Below, piece by piece: positions 25,446 to 34,609 of a stretch of DNA of 64,000 bases. Below the pieces are notes generated by a model, which saw only the letters and a program-made list of their open reading frames with translations, was not told the origin of the DNA and made no database searches. The DNA comes from Pseudobdellovibrio sp. (GTDB lineage Bacteria > Bdellovibrionota > Bdellovibrionia > Bdellovibrionales > Bdellovibrionaceae), in contig JAMPXC010000014.1 in NCBI GenBank assembly GCA_023701385.1, forward strand, positions 1-64,000. The letters are read 5' to 3'. The first letter of the stretch is position 1; each line of letters opens with the position of its first letter. The position numbers were made by a program, and so were the translations under genes.

Positions 25446-27482
25446 CTACTTGATGTAGATATCTGTGTATGTTGAATATGAAGGGCGAACCTTCGCTGTA
25501 ACATTTCTCGGCGTTAAACCAGGAAACTTGATCGCCATTCTTACCGGTACGCCGTCATTTAACTGCGCGCGGGCTTGAGCGTTTTTGGCGTCTTTCGGCC
25601 ATGCACGTCCTAAGAAGAATAATCTTACAACACGTGAATCGTTGTACTCTTTAACGATCGCGTATGAATTCATGATCTCTTTTGAACGCGCGATTTGGTT
25701 GGCATAAAGATCACCTGGGTTATCTAGACGGTTTTCTAAGCGAGCCTTATCAGCACCTTGGTGTTTGCCTGTATTATATCCGAAAGTGATATTTTTTAAG
25801 ATCTTTTCAGGAGACGATAAGTCACCTTTGTAAGATTTCGGTAACCGAATGTTCATCACTAATACGTATGAACCCATTTCAGAACGCAGTTTTTCGTTCT
25901 CGTTGTAACGGTCAGAATCTAATTCAACGCCGAAGTATTTGTTCACTAAACGTTGGTTACAAGCGATACGACCGGCTTCACAGTTCGTTAAAGTTTCGAT
26001 CACGTGTTTGAAGTTCGGGTGCTTACAAGTTTCTGGCTTAGCACACTCTTTATTCATGATCACAACGTCTACACCTAACGATTTATCAAACTTACTTAAA
26101 CCACCAGCTAAGGCATCGCCTACCGGCGCTAAAATACCTGATAAACCATCAATCGCAGGTAAAACTGTCGCATGCATGTTTTCAACAAAGATTTCACGAG
26201 ACGGAATATTTATACTACGTTGTAAATCAGCTGTATTCACATAGCTTGATTCAGGAACTGGTTTAGCTTCGTTACCCGGAGTTTCTACGTAATATAAGAA
26301 ATCAGCCGTAGCCCCCGGGCTGAATACCGGACCATCTGTTTCACGACGTTTATTACCAGAGAAAATAGTCACAAGCTGTTCATTTACTTTTCTATACTCT
26401 TCAGACTGAAAACCAGTACAAGTAAGACCCGCATCTGATTTACCTAAACACGGGAATACACCAACGATTGATGTCCAACGTGCACGGTATTTCGTGCGGT
26501 ATTGATCTAACATTAAGTGAGAAATACGATTCACACGAAGTTCGTTAATCACGTCCGAAGTTAAACGCATGTGATTCATTTCACTTGGATTTACGTTACC
26601 TACAGATTTCATAACTTTAGTTAAGCCCGATACAACCATTGAGGGAACGCTCTGTACGTTTTTAACGATCATGTTGTTCGCTACACTGTTCACTGAAGCA
26701 CACGTTGCGATTAACGCGTTTCTTACCGCACGGTCATTCATTTCTTTTTGCGTGTAAACTTTTTTATCGTCGCCCCAAACTTTTTCTTTAGCGCCTTCGT
26801 ATAAGTTTGACCAGAAACCTTTACCCTGTGTGATGCTATGAATAGCTTGATCATCACAGAACGCTTTAGCTTTAGGTAATACTTTGTGAATTTCAGCTAA
26901 GCTTCCGTTCTCTAAAAATGACCAACCAAGTTCTGCATCTATCGAACCCCAGTAAACCGGGCCAAGACCAACTACGTTTTCTACGCGAGCTACGTAGCTT
27001 TGAACTTTCGCTGCATCTTCAGCGTTGTACGCCATTGACGGGTGAAATTTAAAATTAAACATCGAATCGTAGTACCAAGTCATCGCCATCTGGCCACCCA
27101 TTGAGTAAGCCAAAATCGAGATTTTATCTTCTGGTCCTAATTCAGGAATTAAAGCGTCTTTACCATCATTGCCTAAGATAAATTCTTTATTAAATTTATC
27201 AGCAATTAAGTGCGGCTCCCAATCGATACCTTTTTCTTTATCATTAACCGCAGCACCTACTGGATAAGTCCAATTAAAAAGAACATACTCATAAGCAGGA
27301 TCGATTTGTTTTAATGTGTCTCCTACGAATTGGTGAAACTCACCGTAAGATTCAGCATTACCGCGCACCCCGTGCATTGTGATGATGTAATGTTTTTTTG
27401 TCGTAGAACTTGGTGAACGCAAACCCAAGTATGAACACGACGAGATGAATGCAACCAGCACAAGCGATAGCAATAGCTTCAT
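25446..27482 (-). CDS. Large lipoprotein with an alpha/beta hydrolase fold
   Basis: A 678-aa exported protein whose signal ends ISSC (Cys16). The first ~250 residues look like an alpha/beta hydrolase: a HYIITMHGVRGNAESYG strand-turn near residue 31 that would form the oxyanion hole, and the nucleophile elbow AYSMGGQ with Ser127. The C-terminal ~400 residues show no domain I know. The start at 27482 has GGAG nine nt upstream; an in-frame extension to 27584 lacks a signal of its own. It could be a lipase or esterase exposed at the cell surface or periplasm, by inference from the motif and the lipobox. Confidence 0.8.
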   Translation of the reverse strand: MKLLLSLVLVAFISSCSYLGLRSPSSTTKKHYIITMHGVRGNAESYGEFHQFVGDTLKQIDPAYEYVLFNWTYPVGAAVNDKEKGIDWEPHLIADKFNKEFILGNDGKDALIPELGPEDKISILAYSMGGQMAMTWYYDSMFNFKFHPSMAYNAEDAAKVQSYVARVENVVGLGPVYWGSIDAELGWSFLENGSLAEIHKVLPKAKAFCDDQAIHSITQGKGFWSNLYEGAKEKVWGDDKKVYTQKEMNDRAVRNALIATCASVNSVANNMIVKNVQSVPSMVVSGLTKVMKSVGNVNPSEMNHMRLTSDVINELRVNRISHLMLDQYRTKYRARWTSIVGVFPCLGKSDAGLTCTGFQSEEYRKVNEQLVTIFSGNKRRETDGPVFSPGATADFLYYVETPGNEAKPVPESSYVNTADLQRSINIPSREIFVENMHATVLPAIDGLSGILAPVGDALAGGLSKFDKSLGVDVVIMNKECAKPETCKHPNFKHVIETLTNCEAGRIACNQRLVNKYFGVELDSDRYNENEKLRSEMGSYVLVMNIRLPKSYKGDLSSPEKILKNITFGYNTGKHQGADKARLENRLDNPGDLYANQIARSKEIMNSYAIVKEYNDSRVVRLFFLGRAWPKDAKNAQARAQLNDGVPVRMAIKFPGLTPRNVTAKVRPSYSTYTDIYIK

Positions 27483-27614
27483 AGTTTCTCCATGAAATGT
27501 TTTAATAAAACCTTTAGCGCAAAAAATGCGCGTCTTATTCAGTATATGTGTTTGTGTTTGGATAAAAAGTCCAGAAAGGAGCACGGGTATTCACAGTGAG
27601 AGTGTCACGACTAT

Positions 27615-27709
27615 AGTCTGTGTTGTGACACAAAAATAGCAGGATGCTATTTTTGCGCGACAGCCCTGTAGCGCAGCGAAAGGGTCGAGGGCAGGAGCCC
27701 GAGACACAG
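27615..27709. repeat. Structured repeat, copy 1
   Basis: Shares a 30-nt core with copy 2 at 29606-29689, differing at one position: AAAAATAGC, a 5-nt loop, GCTATTTTT, then GCGCGA (27631-27660). After the core come two further hairpins, CCCT/AGGG and GGGC AGGA GCCC, and an outer CTGTGT/ACACAG stem. In copy 2 these parts have different sequences but still pair. It lies between the hydrolase gene and dciA. Confidence 0.7.
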
Positions 27710-27718
27710 CTGACGGAG

Positions 27719-28138
27719 TTACTTTTTAATAAATTTTTGTAAGTTGTTTTTGAAATCTTGGTTGTTTGATTGCGGAACGTTTTTACGATCCATAGTTACA
27801 CGAATCTCTTTAACCATATTCGAAGCATACTTTTGATTAATGGTATTTTTTATAGTCTCAGACATAAAACTAATCTGTGTTAGCCAAGTCGAGTTTTTTA
27901 CCCATAAAGTCAGAACACCCTGATGAAACGATACGGGTTCACAGCATTGCGCTGTTGTAGGGCCTACCACTTCGCTCCAGTTCATCCACAGCTTCCAACG
28001 TGAAAACTGATCGGCCATATGATCAATGCCAGAATCCTGTTTTTTACCGCCCACAGATTTCTCATTACGTCCTGAAAGCAGGCTCTGAAGCACTTCTGCG
28101 CTGGTTTTAAATTTAGGCTTACGATCGTTTTCTCTCAC
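27719..28138 (-). CDS. dciA: DciA-like protein (DUF721)
   Basis: A 139-aa protein whose C-terminal half matches the DUF721/DciA family: WKLWMNWSEVVGPTTAQCCEP, then GVLTLWVKNSTWLTQISFM and a terminal KEIRVTM strand. DciA proteins load or operate the replicative helicase DnaB in bacteria without DnaC. The N-terminal 60 residues are polar and probably disordered. The start is GTG at 28138 with AGGG about 7 nt upstream. It is divergent from trmFO and lacks a typical recF-gyrB neighbourhood here. Confidence 0.78.
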   Translation of the reverse strand: MRENDRKPKFKTSAEVLQSLLSGRNEKSVGGKKQDSGIDHMADQFSRWKLWMNWSEVVGPTTAQCCEPVSFHQGVLTLWVKNSTWLTQISFMSETIKNTINQKYASNMVKEIRVTMDRKNVPQSNNQDFKNNLQKFIKK

Positions 28139-28197
28139 AGTAAAACCCTATCCTATCCGCTTGCTTTTTGCGAAGGGAAAGCTTAGTTTTCGCATCT

Positions 28198-29589
28198 ATG
28201 CAATCTTCAGTGCAAAATAACTACAATCGCAATACAATTACCGTCGTCGGTGCTGGCTTAGCGGGCAGCGAATGCGCTCTGCAACTGGCCGATCTGGGAT
28301 ACAAAGTCGATTTAATCGAGATGAGAGGAGTTAAACAAACTCCCGCCCATAAAACAGAAAATTTTGCAGAATTAGTGTGCTCGAATTCCTTTGGCAGCAT
28401 GGGAGAAGTTTCTGCCCCCGGCCAATTAAAATGGGAAGCGCAAAAATTAAATTCACATATTTTAAAACAAGCTAAAGAAGCTTTTGTTCCTGCGGGCCAA
28501 GCCTTAGGAATCGATCGCGAACGTTTTGCCCAAGCCGTAACTGACGAAGTCGCAAAACACCCGAATATCACTGTTAAACGCGAAGTCGTTACTTCACTTG
28601 ATCAAATTCCCCGCCCCGCTGTTATTGCCACAGGCCCGTTAACTGATGAAGGCTTAGCTGAAAGCTTACAAAAACATTTCGGTGATGAGTTTTTATATTT
28701 CTTCGATGCGATCGCGCCGATTATCGACGCTGATAGCATCAACACAGACATTGCGTGGAAAGCGAATCGTTACGATAAAGTCGCTGGATCAGTGGATGCC
28801 TCTCGTGGTGATTACTACAACTGCCCGATGGATAAAGAGCAGTACAATGCTTTTATTCAAGCGATCACTGACGCCCGTAAAATTGAACCCAAACACTTTG
28901 AAACAACAGAATTTTTCGAAGGCTGTATGCCGATTGAAGTGATGGTTGAACGTGGCCCACAAACTTTACGTTTTGGCCCGATGAAACCGGTGGGTTTAGA
29001 TAATCCAAAAACCGGAAGATATCCTTACGCTGTTGTACAGCTCAGACAGGACAACAAAGAAGGCACGGCGTACAACATCGTGGGTTTTCAAACGCGTATG
29101 GCTTACGGCGAACAAACAAAAGTTTTTCGTATGATTCCGGGCTTAGAAAACGCCGAGTTTTTAAAACTAGGAAGCATTCATCGAAACATGTTCATCAATT
29201 CACCGAAGCGTCTAAATAAAGACCTTTCAAGCAAAAATGACCCTTGGTTATTTTTTGCAGGCCAAATCACCGGTGTTGAAGGTTACTTTGAATCAACATG
29301 TATTGGCTTGTTAGTGGCTAAATTTTTACATCAGAAATTATCAGATAAACCATTCACGGCACCGCCGCGTGAATCAGCTTTAGGTTCGTTACTTGAAGCG
29401 ATCACTGATGAATATAGAATTGATAACTTTCAGCCGACAAATATCAACTTCGGGCTTTTACCGCCGTTAGATCCGGCGTCTTTAGATGAAGACACGCAAA
29501 AACAATTAAAGCGTGATAAAAAATTAAAAAAATCATTACAAATAAAAAAAGCCCAAGATGCGTTAACAACCTGGGCTCAAAATTTATAG
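28198..29589 (+). CDS. trmFO: tRNA (uracil-5-)-methyltransferase TrmFO (folate/FAD dependent)
   Basis: Makes ribothymidine at position 54 of tRNA using methylene-THF and FAD. 463 aa. The FAD-binding GxGxxG is VVGAGLAGSECALQLAD at the start. ENFAELVCSNSFGS holds the conserved catalytic-region Cys, and the C-terminal FAD contact is GQITGVEGYFESTCIGLL. The ATG at 28198 gives the usual family start; a TTG at 28168 is a weaker choice. No ribosome site precedes the ATG, and TTGCTT/TAGTTT with a 17-nt spacer (28161-28189) would place transcription at the start codon. Confidence 0.93.
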   Translation: MQSSVQNNYNRNTITVVGAGLAGSECALQLADLGYKVDLIEMRGVKQTPAHKTENFAELVCSNSFGSMGEVSAPGQLKWEAQKLNSHILKQAKEAFVPAGQALGIDRERFAQAVTDEVAKHPNITVKREVVTSLDQIPRPAVIATGPLTDEGLAESLQKHFGDEFLYFFDAIAPIIDADSINTDIAWKANRYDKVAGSVDASRGDYYNCPMDKEQYNAFIQAITDARKIEPKHFETTEFFEGCMPIEVMVERGPQTLRFGPMKPVGLDNPKTGRYPYAVVQLRQDNKEGTAYNIVGFQTRMAYGEQTKVFRMIPGLENAEFLKLGSIHRNMFINSPKRLNKDLSSKNDPWLFFAGQITGVEGYFESTCIGLLVAKFLHQKLSDKPFTAPPRESALGSLLEAITDEYRIDNFQPTNINFGLLPPLDPASLDEDTQKQLKRDKKLKKSLQIKKAQDALTTWAQNL

Positions 29590-29605
29590 TTCTCATCTCA
29601 TTGCT

Positions 29606-29689
29606 CTGACGGCACGACAAAAATAGCAGGACGCTATTTTTGCGCGAAGCCCGAAGGGACGAAGGCAGAAGCCTGAGTCATGCCGTCAG
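29606..29689. repeat. Structured repeat, copy 2
   Basis: A 13-bp outer stem with one mismatch (CTGACGGCACGAC at 29606-29618 with GTCATGCCGTCAG at 29677-29689) encloses three hairpins: AAAAATAGC/GCTATTTTT (29619-29627/29633-29641), CCC GAA GGG, and AGGC AGAA GCCT. It shares hairpin 1 and the GCGCGA junction with copy 1 at 27615-27709. It lies between trmFO and the PLD gene, upstream of a separate terminator. Confidence 0.72.
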
Positions 29690-29733
29690 AAAGGCCGTCC
29701 AGGAAGGACAGCTAGCGCAGCAGCCAAACCAAT

Positions 29734-29768
29734 AAAAAAACCCAGGAAGTTTTCACCGCCTGGGTTTT
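29734..29768. terminator. Bidirectional intrinsic terminator
   Basis: AAAACCCAGG at 29737-29746 pairs with CCTGGGTTTT at 29759-29768 across a 12-nt loop. The plus strand ends in TTTT (for trmFO) and the minus strand in a run of seven T (for the PLD gene). It sits between convergent genes as expected. Confidence 0.85.
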
Positions 29769-29793
29769 AAGATTAAATCTTTATTTTATAAGA

Positions 29794-32385
29794 TTATAAA
29801 ACTTTGAATAAATCATCGAATGAATTCGATAAATCATTCATTTCGTTTTCTAACCATTGCTCTTCTGGGTTGTTAGCGCCTCTAGAATCACTTTGCGCTT
29901 CAACTTGCTTGAATTCTTTACGGAAGTTCAAGATACGGTAAGTATCAACAGAGATACGTTGGCCGATATCGTCGATTGTTTTTAACATTTCTTGGATACG
30001 CTCTGGAGTGAAACGAGATTGACGGATGTCAGTCGCATTCATCACACCTGATTTGTTAGGATCAGCCGCATTATGGCAGCTAGATTTTTTATCCCAACGG
30101 CAGATCATCGCACCTAAGATCATGTCGTTTTCAGCTTTTAACTGAGCCGCTTGCATGAACGAGTATTCGTTCGTTAAGTTTTTAGTTTTACGGCTGTCAC
30201 CGATGATACGATCGATGAATGCTGTATACTCACGGTTAAGATCATGAGCGTTTCTGATGAATACAGCATTGTTTGTATCCATTGCGTATGAACGAGCATC
30301 CGCATTTGCAGAACCGATGATCATGTCATCACCTAATAATGATAATTTAGTATGTAAAGATACACCTAAACCAGCACCCTCAGCGTTGTACTCATAGTAC
30401 TCTAAAGTCGGGAAGAAACGACGTTCATTGTTTTTCTTCGCGTACTGTTGAAGACCTTGGTAACGGCTAAATAATTGGTTCATTTGGTAACGGGCAAAAA
30501 TGTTGATCACATTTAAGTCTGTTGTTGCAAATGAGTTTGTTAATAAAGTTACACGTACGCGTGAACAATCACCGTAGTCACCATTTAACATTTTAGCTAA
30601 TTTGTGGATTAAACCAGATGGCATGAATAAGTAAGCTGTATGCATTACAACACGAACATCTTTGTTTTGTTTTTTAGAAACGTAACAAGCGTTCTCTAAA
30701 CCGCGGTACCATAAACCGTGGATATGTTTGTTGTAGAATCTTTCGCCACCGATTGTTGAACCAGCACGACGAACGATATCTTCGTCTTTTTTAGCTTTTA
30801 CGTTAAATGAAGTGTTTTCTACGTAGTAAACTTCAGAAGTACGTAAATCGTTAGCTGATAATTTGTTAACATCAGCTGACCAAGAAGCACCTTTTACGTT
30901 ATCACGTAACGTTTTTTTACCGTTACGAGCGTAATTGTTATTGTAGTTTTGAACCGCTTCATTCAAAGAAGCTTTTTGAGCTGCAACACGCTGTTGTAAA
31001 GAGATGTATTTAGCAGAAGCTTTCATACCCGCTCTAACACAAGACTCCATGCTTTGAGCTAACTTGCCAGATTGAGCTTGCGCCATACAACCGGCAGCAG
31101 CTTCACCTAAAGCTTCGTTATTAGCCGATAAATCTAAAGGCATTACACGTTGAACTTCAGATAATGGAGCAACCATTTCACGGAAGTTAAATGTTCTATC
31201 AAAAGATTTTTCAACAGAAGCTGTACCACCTGGAGCAGTTTCAGCGCGGAAGTCAGTATCCATAAAGATATATTTACCTTTTGGTTTTTGACCTGCTTTA
31301 ACCGGGATACGAGATTTCATGTGGTATGAATCTTCGATATTACGGCCACCTAATTGGAATTCACGACCATCAATCGCTACTAACTTATGATGTGTGTAAT
31401 CTGTTAAGTGATCCCATTCTTGAGCATGAGATGTTTTCTTACCTGGTAATGTATCTCTTTCAGAAGCCAGAGGAATACGGCCAGATAATTCATTTACGAT
31501 TGGATTTAATTCTTCACCGTACATGAACATAGCGATCGTTAATTTAATCATCGCACCGATGTTACCTTTAACTTTAGCTTCGAAGTAAAGTTTTAAGAAT
31601 TCCATCATGCGAGCCATATCTTCTTCAGAAGTTTCAGCACCGCTTGATTTTAATTTAGCTGGATCGATTTGAGCGCCTAAACCTAAAGCCACTTTCATCG
31701 GAACAGCATTTTTGCTGTAAAGACCTGCTAAGAATAAGCTAGAGAAAAACGTAGGCTGAGCTAAGTTCATTTTCGCCATAGTAGCGTCTTTAGATTTCTT
31801 ACAAGTATCAGCTTTTGGGTTTGCAACTTCAGGACATGGTAATGTCATGTAAACTGCATCAGACTGAATACGGATTGATGGAAAGTTGTAGAAACGAACA
31901 TCGATGTTTCCACGGCCTTCTTGAACCATCATCTGGAATAAATCTAATTTTGAATAGCTTGTAATAAAGTCTACTAATAAGCTTACTTTCACACCTGACT
32001 GAGCTTTTTTAATTAACTCAGAAGTGATGATTGAAGAAGAATCGTCATCCGCATAAATAAAGTATGACATACGGATTGAACGCGTCGCCGATTTGATCAT
32101 GTTTACTTTAGAGTCAAACGCAGCGTCGTTATCAATTAGAATTTCACCTTCTGTTAAGGCTAATTTTCCAGAAGTCGCACGCTTTAAGATATCTTCTGTA
32201 TCTAACTCACGAGCACGTGTGTTGCCACTGAAATCTTCAGTTTTAGTTCTGAATAGGTCAGCAATATCACTCCAGAAATCTGCAGCGATTTCACGATCAG
32301 GTCCTTTTTGTGCTGATATACAAGATACAACACCCACTGATAGAGCTAGCGATAACCCTGCTAGCACTAAAAACTTTTTGTTCAT
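29794..32385 (-). CDS. PLD-superfamily lipoprotein
   Basis: An 863-aa exported protein whose signal ends VVSC (Cys22). The two phospholipase D motifs are in the expected order. The first is HHKLVAID (H332-D339), fully canonical and followed by the usual GGRN. The second is near H678 (LHTKLSLLGDD, then GSAN), where the Asp position is Gly and an Asp follows one residue later. It resembles cardiolipin synthase/PLD phosphotransferases but is nearly twice their length, with inserts at about 180-320 and 430-540. It is likely to act on phospholipids outside the cytoplasm, by inference. AAGGGG lies upstream of the ATG. Confidence 0.85.
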   Translation of the reverse strand: MNKKFLVLAGLSLALSVGVVSCISAQKGPDREIAADFWSDIADLFRTKTEDFSGNTRARELDTEDILKRATSGKLALTEGEILIDNDAAFDSKVNMIKSATRSIRMSYFIYADDDSSSIITSELIKKAQSGVKVSLLVDFITSYSKLDLFQMMVQEGRGNIDVRFYNFPSIRIQSDAVYMTLPCPEVANPKADTCKKSKDATMAKMNLAQPTFFSSLFLAGLYSKNAVPMKVALGLGAQIDPAKLKSSGAETSEEDMARMMEFLKLYFEAKVKGNIGAMIKLTIAMFMYGEELNPIVNELSGRIPLASERDTLPGKKTSHAQEWDHLTDYTHHKLVAIDGREFQLGGRNIEDSYHMKSRIPVKAGQKPKGKYIFMDTDFRAETAPGGTASVEKSFDRTFNFREMVAPLSEVQRVMPLDLSANNEALGEAAAGCMAQAQSGKLAQSMESCVRAGMKASAKYISLQQRVAAQKASLNEAVQNYNNNYARNGKKTLRDNVKGASWSADVNKLSANDLRTSEVYYVENTSFNVKAKKDEDIVRRAGSTIGGERFYNKHIHGLWYRGLENACYVSKKQNKDVRVVMHTAYLFMPSGLIHKLAKMLNGDYGDCSRVRVTLLTNSFATTDLNVINIFARYQMNQLFSRYQGLQQYAKKNNERRFFPTLEYYEYNAEGAGLGVSLHTKLSLLGDDMIIGSANADARSYAMDTNNAVFIRNAHDLNREYTAFIDRIIGDSRKTKNLTNEYSFMQAAQLKAENDMILGAMICRWDKKSSCHNAADPNKSGVMNATDIRQSRFTPERIQEMLKTIDDIGQRISVDTYRILNFRKEFKQVEAQSDSRGANNPEEQWLENEMNDLSNSFDDLFKVL

Positions 32386-32467
32386 AATAAAAATCCCCTT
32401 GTCTTAATAAAAATAAGCAGACTTTTTTATTCTAGAACAATGTTTGAATGTTTAAAGATGATTATTG

Positions 32468-33082
32468 TTAAACAATACCAATATCTGTGTCTAAACTCGA
32501 CTTAGGTATAACAATGTTAACTGTGCTGTTCAAAATTACTGGACTAAAGTGCAGACGGCAACGAGCTTCGTAGTTGTCTTGTGATCCGATTTCAACTTGC
32601 GAAGAGCTTCCACGTAACTTTTGCGTGTAGCTTGCTAAGCTCCCGCAAACGGTGCAAATGGCACGTGGTTTAGTAACTTCTTCTGCAATCGCCATCAATG
32701 TAGGAATTGGTTCGAACGGCTGGCCTTTCCAATCCATATCTAAACCTGCAACGATCACGCGAAGGCCGCGAGCCGCAAGGTCTTTAGCAATCTGTACGAA
32801 ATCTTGAGTTAAAAATTGACCTTCATCAAAACCCACAACTTGTGTGTCAGGTTTTAAATGATTCCAAACGTCGTGAATTGATTTCAGCGGAATCGCTTGC
32901 ATCATCGTTTGGTCATGAGAAGAAACATTTGTTTCGTGATAACGGTTATCTAGAGCTGGTTTGAACATCTGAGTTTTTTGTTTTGCAAACTGGGCGCGAC
33001 GAACACGTTTGATAAGTTCCTCAGTTTTTCCGCTGTACATAGAACCCGCGACAACTTCAATCCACCCTAATTGCATATACAT
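32468..33082 (-). CDS. tdk: Thymidine kinase
   Basis: Phosphorylates thymidine in the salvage pathway, 204 aa from 33082 or 202 aa from a second ATG at 33076, which has better spacing to GAGGGG. The type II kinase P-loop is GSMYSGKTEELIKRVRRA, the Walker B-like part is VVGFDEGQFL with the catalytic Glu, and the zinc site is CTVCGS with a second Cys in EARCRLHF. It is divergent from the transglycosylase gene. A predator salvaging prey DNA would use such an enzyme, which is context rather than proof. Confidence 0.94.
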   Translation of the reverse strand: MYMQLGWIEVVAGSMYSGKTEELIKRVRRAQFAKQKTQMFKPALDNRYHETNVSSHDQTMMQAIPLKSIHDVWNHLKPDTQVVGFDEGQFLTQDFVQIAKDLAARGLRVIVAGLDMDWKGQPFEPIPTLMAIAEEVTKPRAICTVCGSLASYTQKLRGSSSQVEIGSQDNYEARCRLHFSPVILNSTVNIVIPKSSLDTDIGIV

Positions 33083-33208
33083 TTCCCCTCTGAAATATCC
33101 AAATTCTCACAGGTAATTTTCGAAGTTTCCAGAAGGAAATTTTTGCACGACGTGTCTGAAAAATAGTGAGAAGCCCTATAGCAGCTCTCAGTGCTAATAT
33201 AAGCGACA

Positions 33209-33256
33209 AGTGCATTTTGTAATTTTTTTGGGTGCCTTGCGAGTGATAAATGCACT
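33209..33256. promoter_or_regulatory. Dyad in the tdk/transglycosylase divergent region
   Basis: AGTGCATTT at 33209-33217 has an exact inverted partner AAATGCACT at 33248-33256. The right arm ends 15 nt before the transglycosylase ATG. A possible -10 (TAATAT) lies just upstream of the left arm. It could be a DNA-binding site or a leader hairpin. Confidence 0.4.
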
Positions 33257-33271
33257 AAAAACGCCTGATAA

Positions 33272-34609
33272 ATGAAGATTAAATCTTTAGCTTTTACCCT
33301 AGTGCTGTTCTTTTCGACATTAGTGATCTTTATCACCAATGGCTGTCACGGGGTCTATTTAGACGAATCCAAAGCCGCTTCTGGCGTGGCTCAGACGACC
33401 GTTCACGTTGGTCTTCACCGTGACCGTGTGGGCAAATCGTTAGATGAAGCTTTAGTAAAATCATTTATCAAAGATTACGGCTTAAAAGCTGAAATTCACA
33501 ATTACTCGTCTTTTGAAGAATTAAATTCTGACTTTGAAAATAATAAAATTGAAATGGCCATCACACGCACTTCGTCTCGCCATACACGTTCCTTTTCATT
33601 ACAAAGTCCGGCTTACGATGATTTACAAATTTCTTTATTCTGTAAGAACAGCGAAAACATCTCGCAGGTTTTTATTCCAGCAAAATTAGCCTTCATCCAA
33701 AAAGAATTCTTAATGGCCGCTCCTGATTTGCAAGACCGTATCACCGTGGTTGATGGTTCTTTTGAATCTATTGCTGAAAAGTCGTACCAGATTAAACACT
33801 CTTGTTTTATGGCTGAAAGTAAATTCAGTAAAACAAGCCAGGTTGAAAATAAAAAATATGCGAAAGCTTGGGCGAGTGAAAATATCTATCCACTAGCTTG
33901 GTTAATCAATAAAGACGCCAATGACTTAAATAAGCTAGTGCAAATCTGGTTTCAAAAATTAATTCGCGAAAATAGAATGGTGCGCTTTAAAGACCAGTAT
34001 GATGCGCCTTTCTTTAAGATGTCGTTATTAGAATACAAACATTTTAAAAACGACGTGAAAACAAAACTTCCGCAATGGAAGAAGGTTTTTGTTAAGTATT
34101 CTGAAAAATACCAAGTGCCTTGGTTATTAATTGCAGCGGTGGCGTACCAAGAATCACGCTGGGAATCAGAAGCGACAAGTTATACCGGCGTTAAAGGCTT
34201 TATGCAGTTAACCTCAGCCACGGCCCAGCATTTAGGTATTGCAGACCGCGAAGACCCAATTCAAAGTATTCAAGGTGGTTCATATTACCTGCAATACCTG
34301 TATGACAAGATGCCAACTAAGATCACGCACTTTGAACGCTGGATTCAAGCCCTAGCGTCTTATAACATCGGCTACGCGCACTTACGCGATATTCATAGAT
34401 TAGCGCAGGCCCGTTCATTAGACCCTTACCGTTGGAAGAATTTAAAAGTATTGTTACCTGAAAAAGAGAACGACGAAAATTTAGATATTTTTATTTACGG
34501 TTTAGCCCGTGGCGAAGAAACGGTCGATTTTATCGACAACGTTCTTATGTACCACGAGGCTTTAACACATCTTTTTACTCAACCGTTACCGACTTCGCGA
34601 GATTTCTAG
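33272..34609 (+). CDS. MltF-like membrane-bound lytic transglycosylase
   Basis: Peptidoglycan-cleaving enzyme of the MltF architecture, 445 aa. The N-terminal hydrophobic segment ends at Cys25, but the three residues before it (TNG) are not a standard lipobox. A solute-binding-like domain follows (~43-255: VHVGLHRDRVGKSLDEALV). The C-terminal SLT domain starts near residue 275, with the catalytic Glu in VAYQESRWESEA, then GVKGFMQL and NIGYAHLRD. No Shine-Dalgarno is visible at the ATG. The last 35 nt overlap the 3' end of glmS on the other strand. Confidence 0.88.
   Translation: MKIKSLAFTLVLFFSTLVIFITNGCHGVYLDESKAASGVAQTTVHVGLHRDRVGKSLDEALVKSFIKDYGLKAEIHNYSSFEELNSDFENNKIEMAITRTSSRHTRSFSLQSPAYDDLQISLFCKNSENISQVFIPAKLAFIQKEFLMAAPDLQDRITVVDGSFESIAEKSYQIKHSCFMAESKFSKTSQVENKKYAKAWASENIYPLAWLINKDANDLNKLVQIWFQKLIRENRMVRFKDQYDAPFFKMSLLEYKHFKNDVKTKLPQWKKVFVKYSEKYQVPWLLIAAVAYQESRWESEATSYTGVKGFMQLTSATAQHLGIADREDPIQSIQGGSYYLQYLYDKMPTKITHFERWIQALASYNIGYAHLRDIHRLAQARSLDPYRWKNLKVLLPEKENDENLDIFIYGLARGEETVDFIDNVLMYHEALTHLFTQPLPTSRDF

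Noticed and set aside
29546-29579. Terminator-like AGCCCA/TGGGCT pairing inside the end of trmFO
   Set aside because: It lies within the coding sequence with no T-run, and a better terminator follows at 29734-29768.
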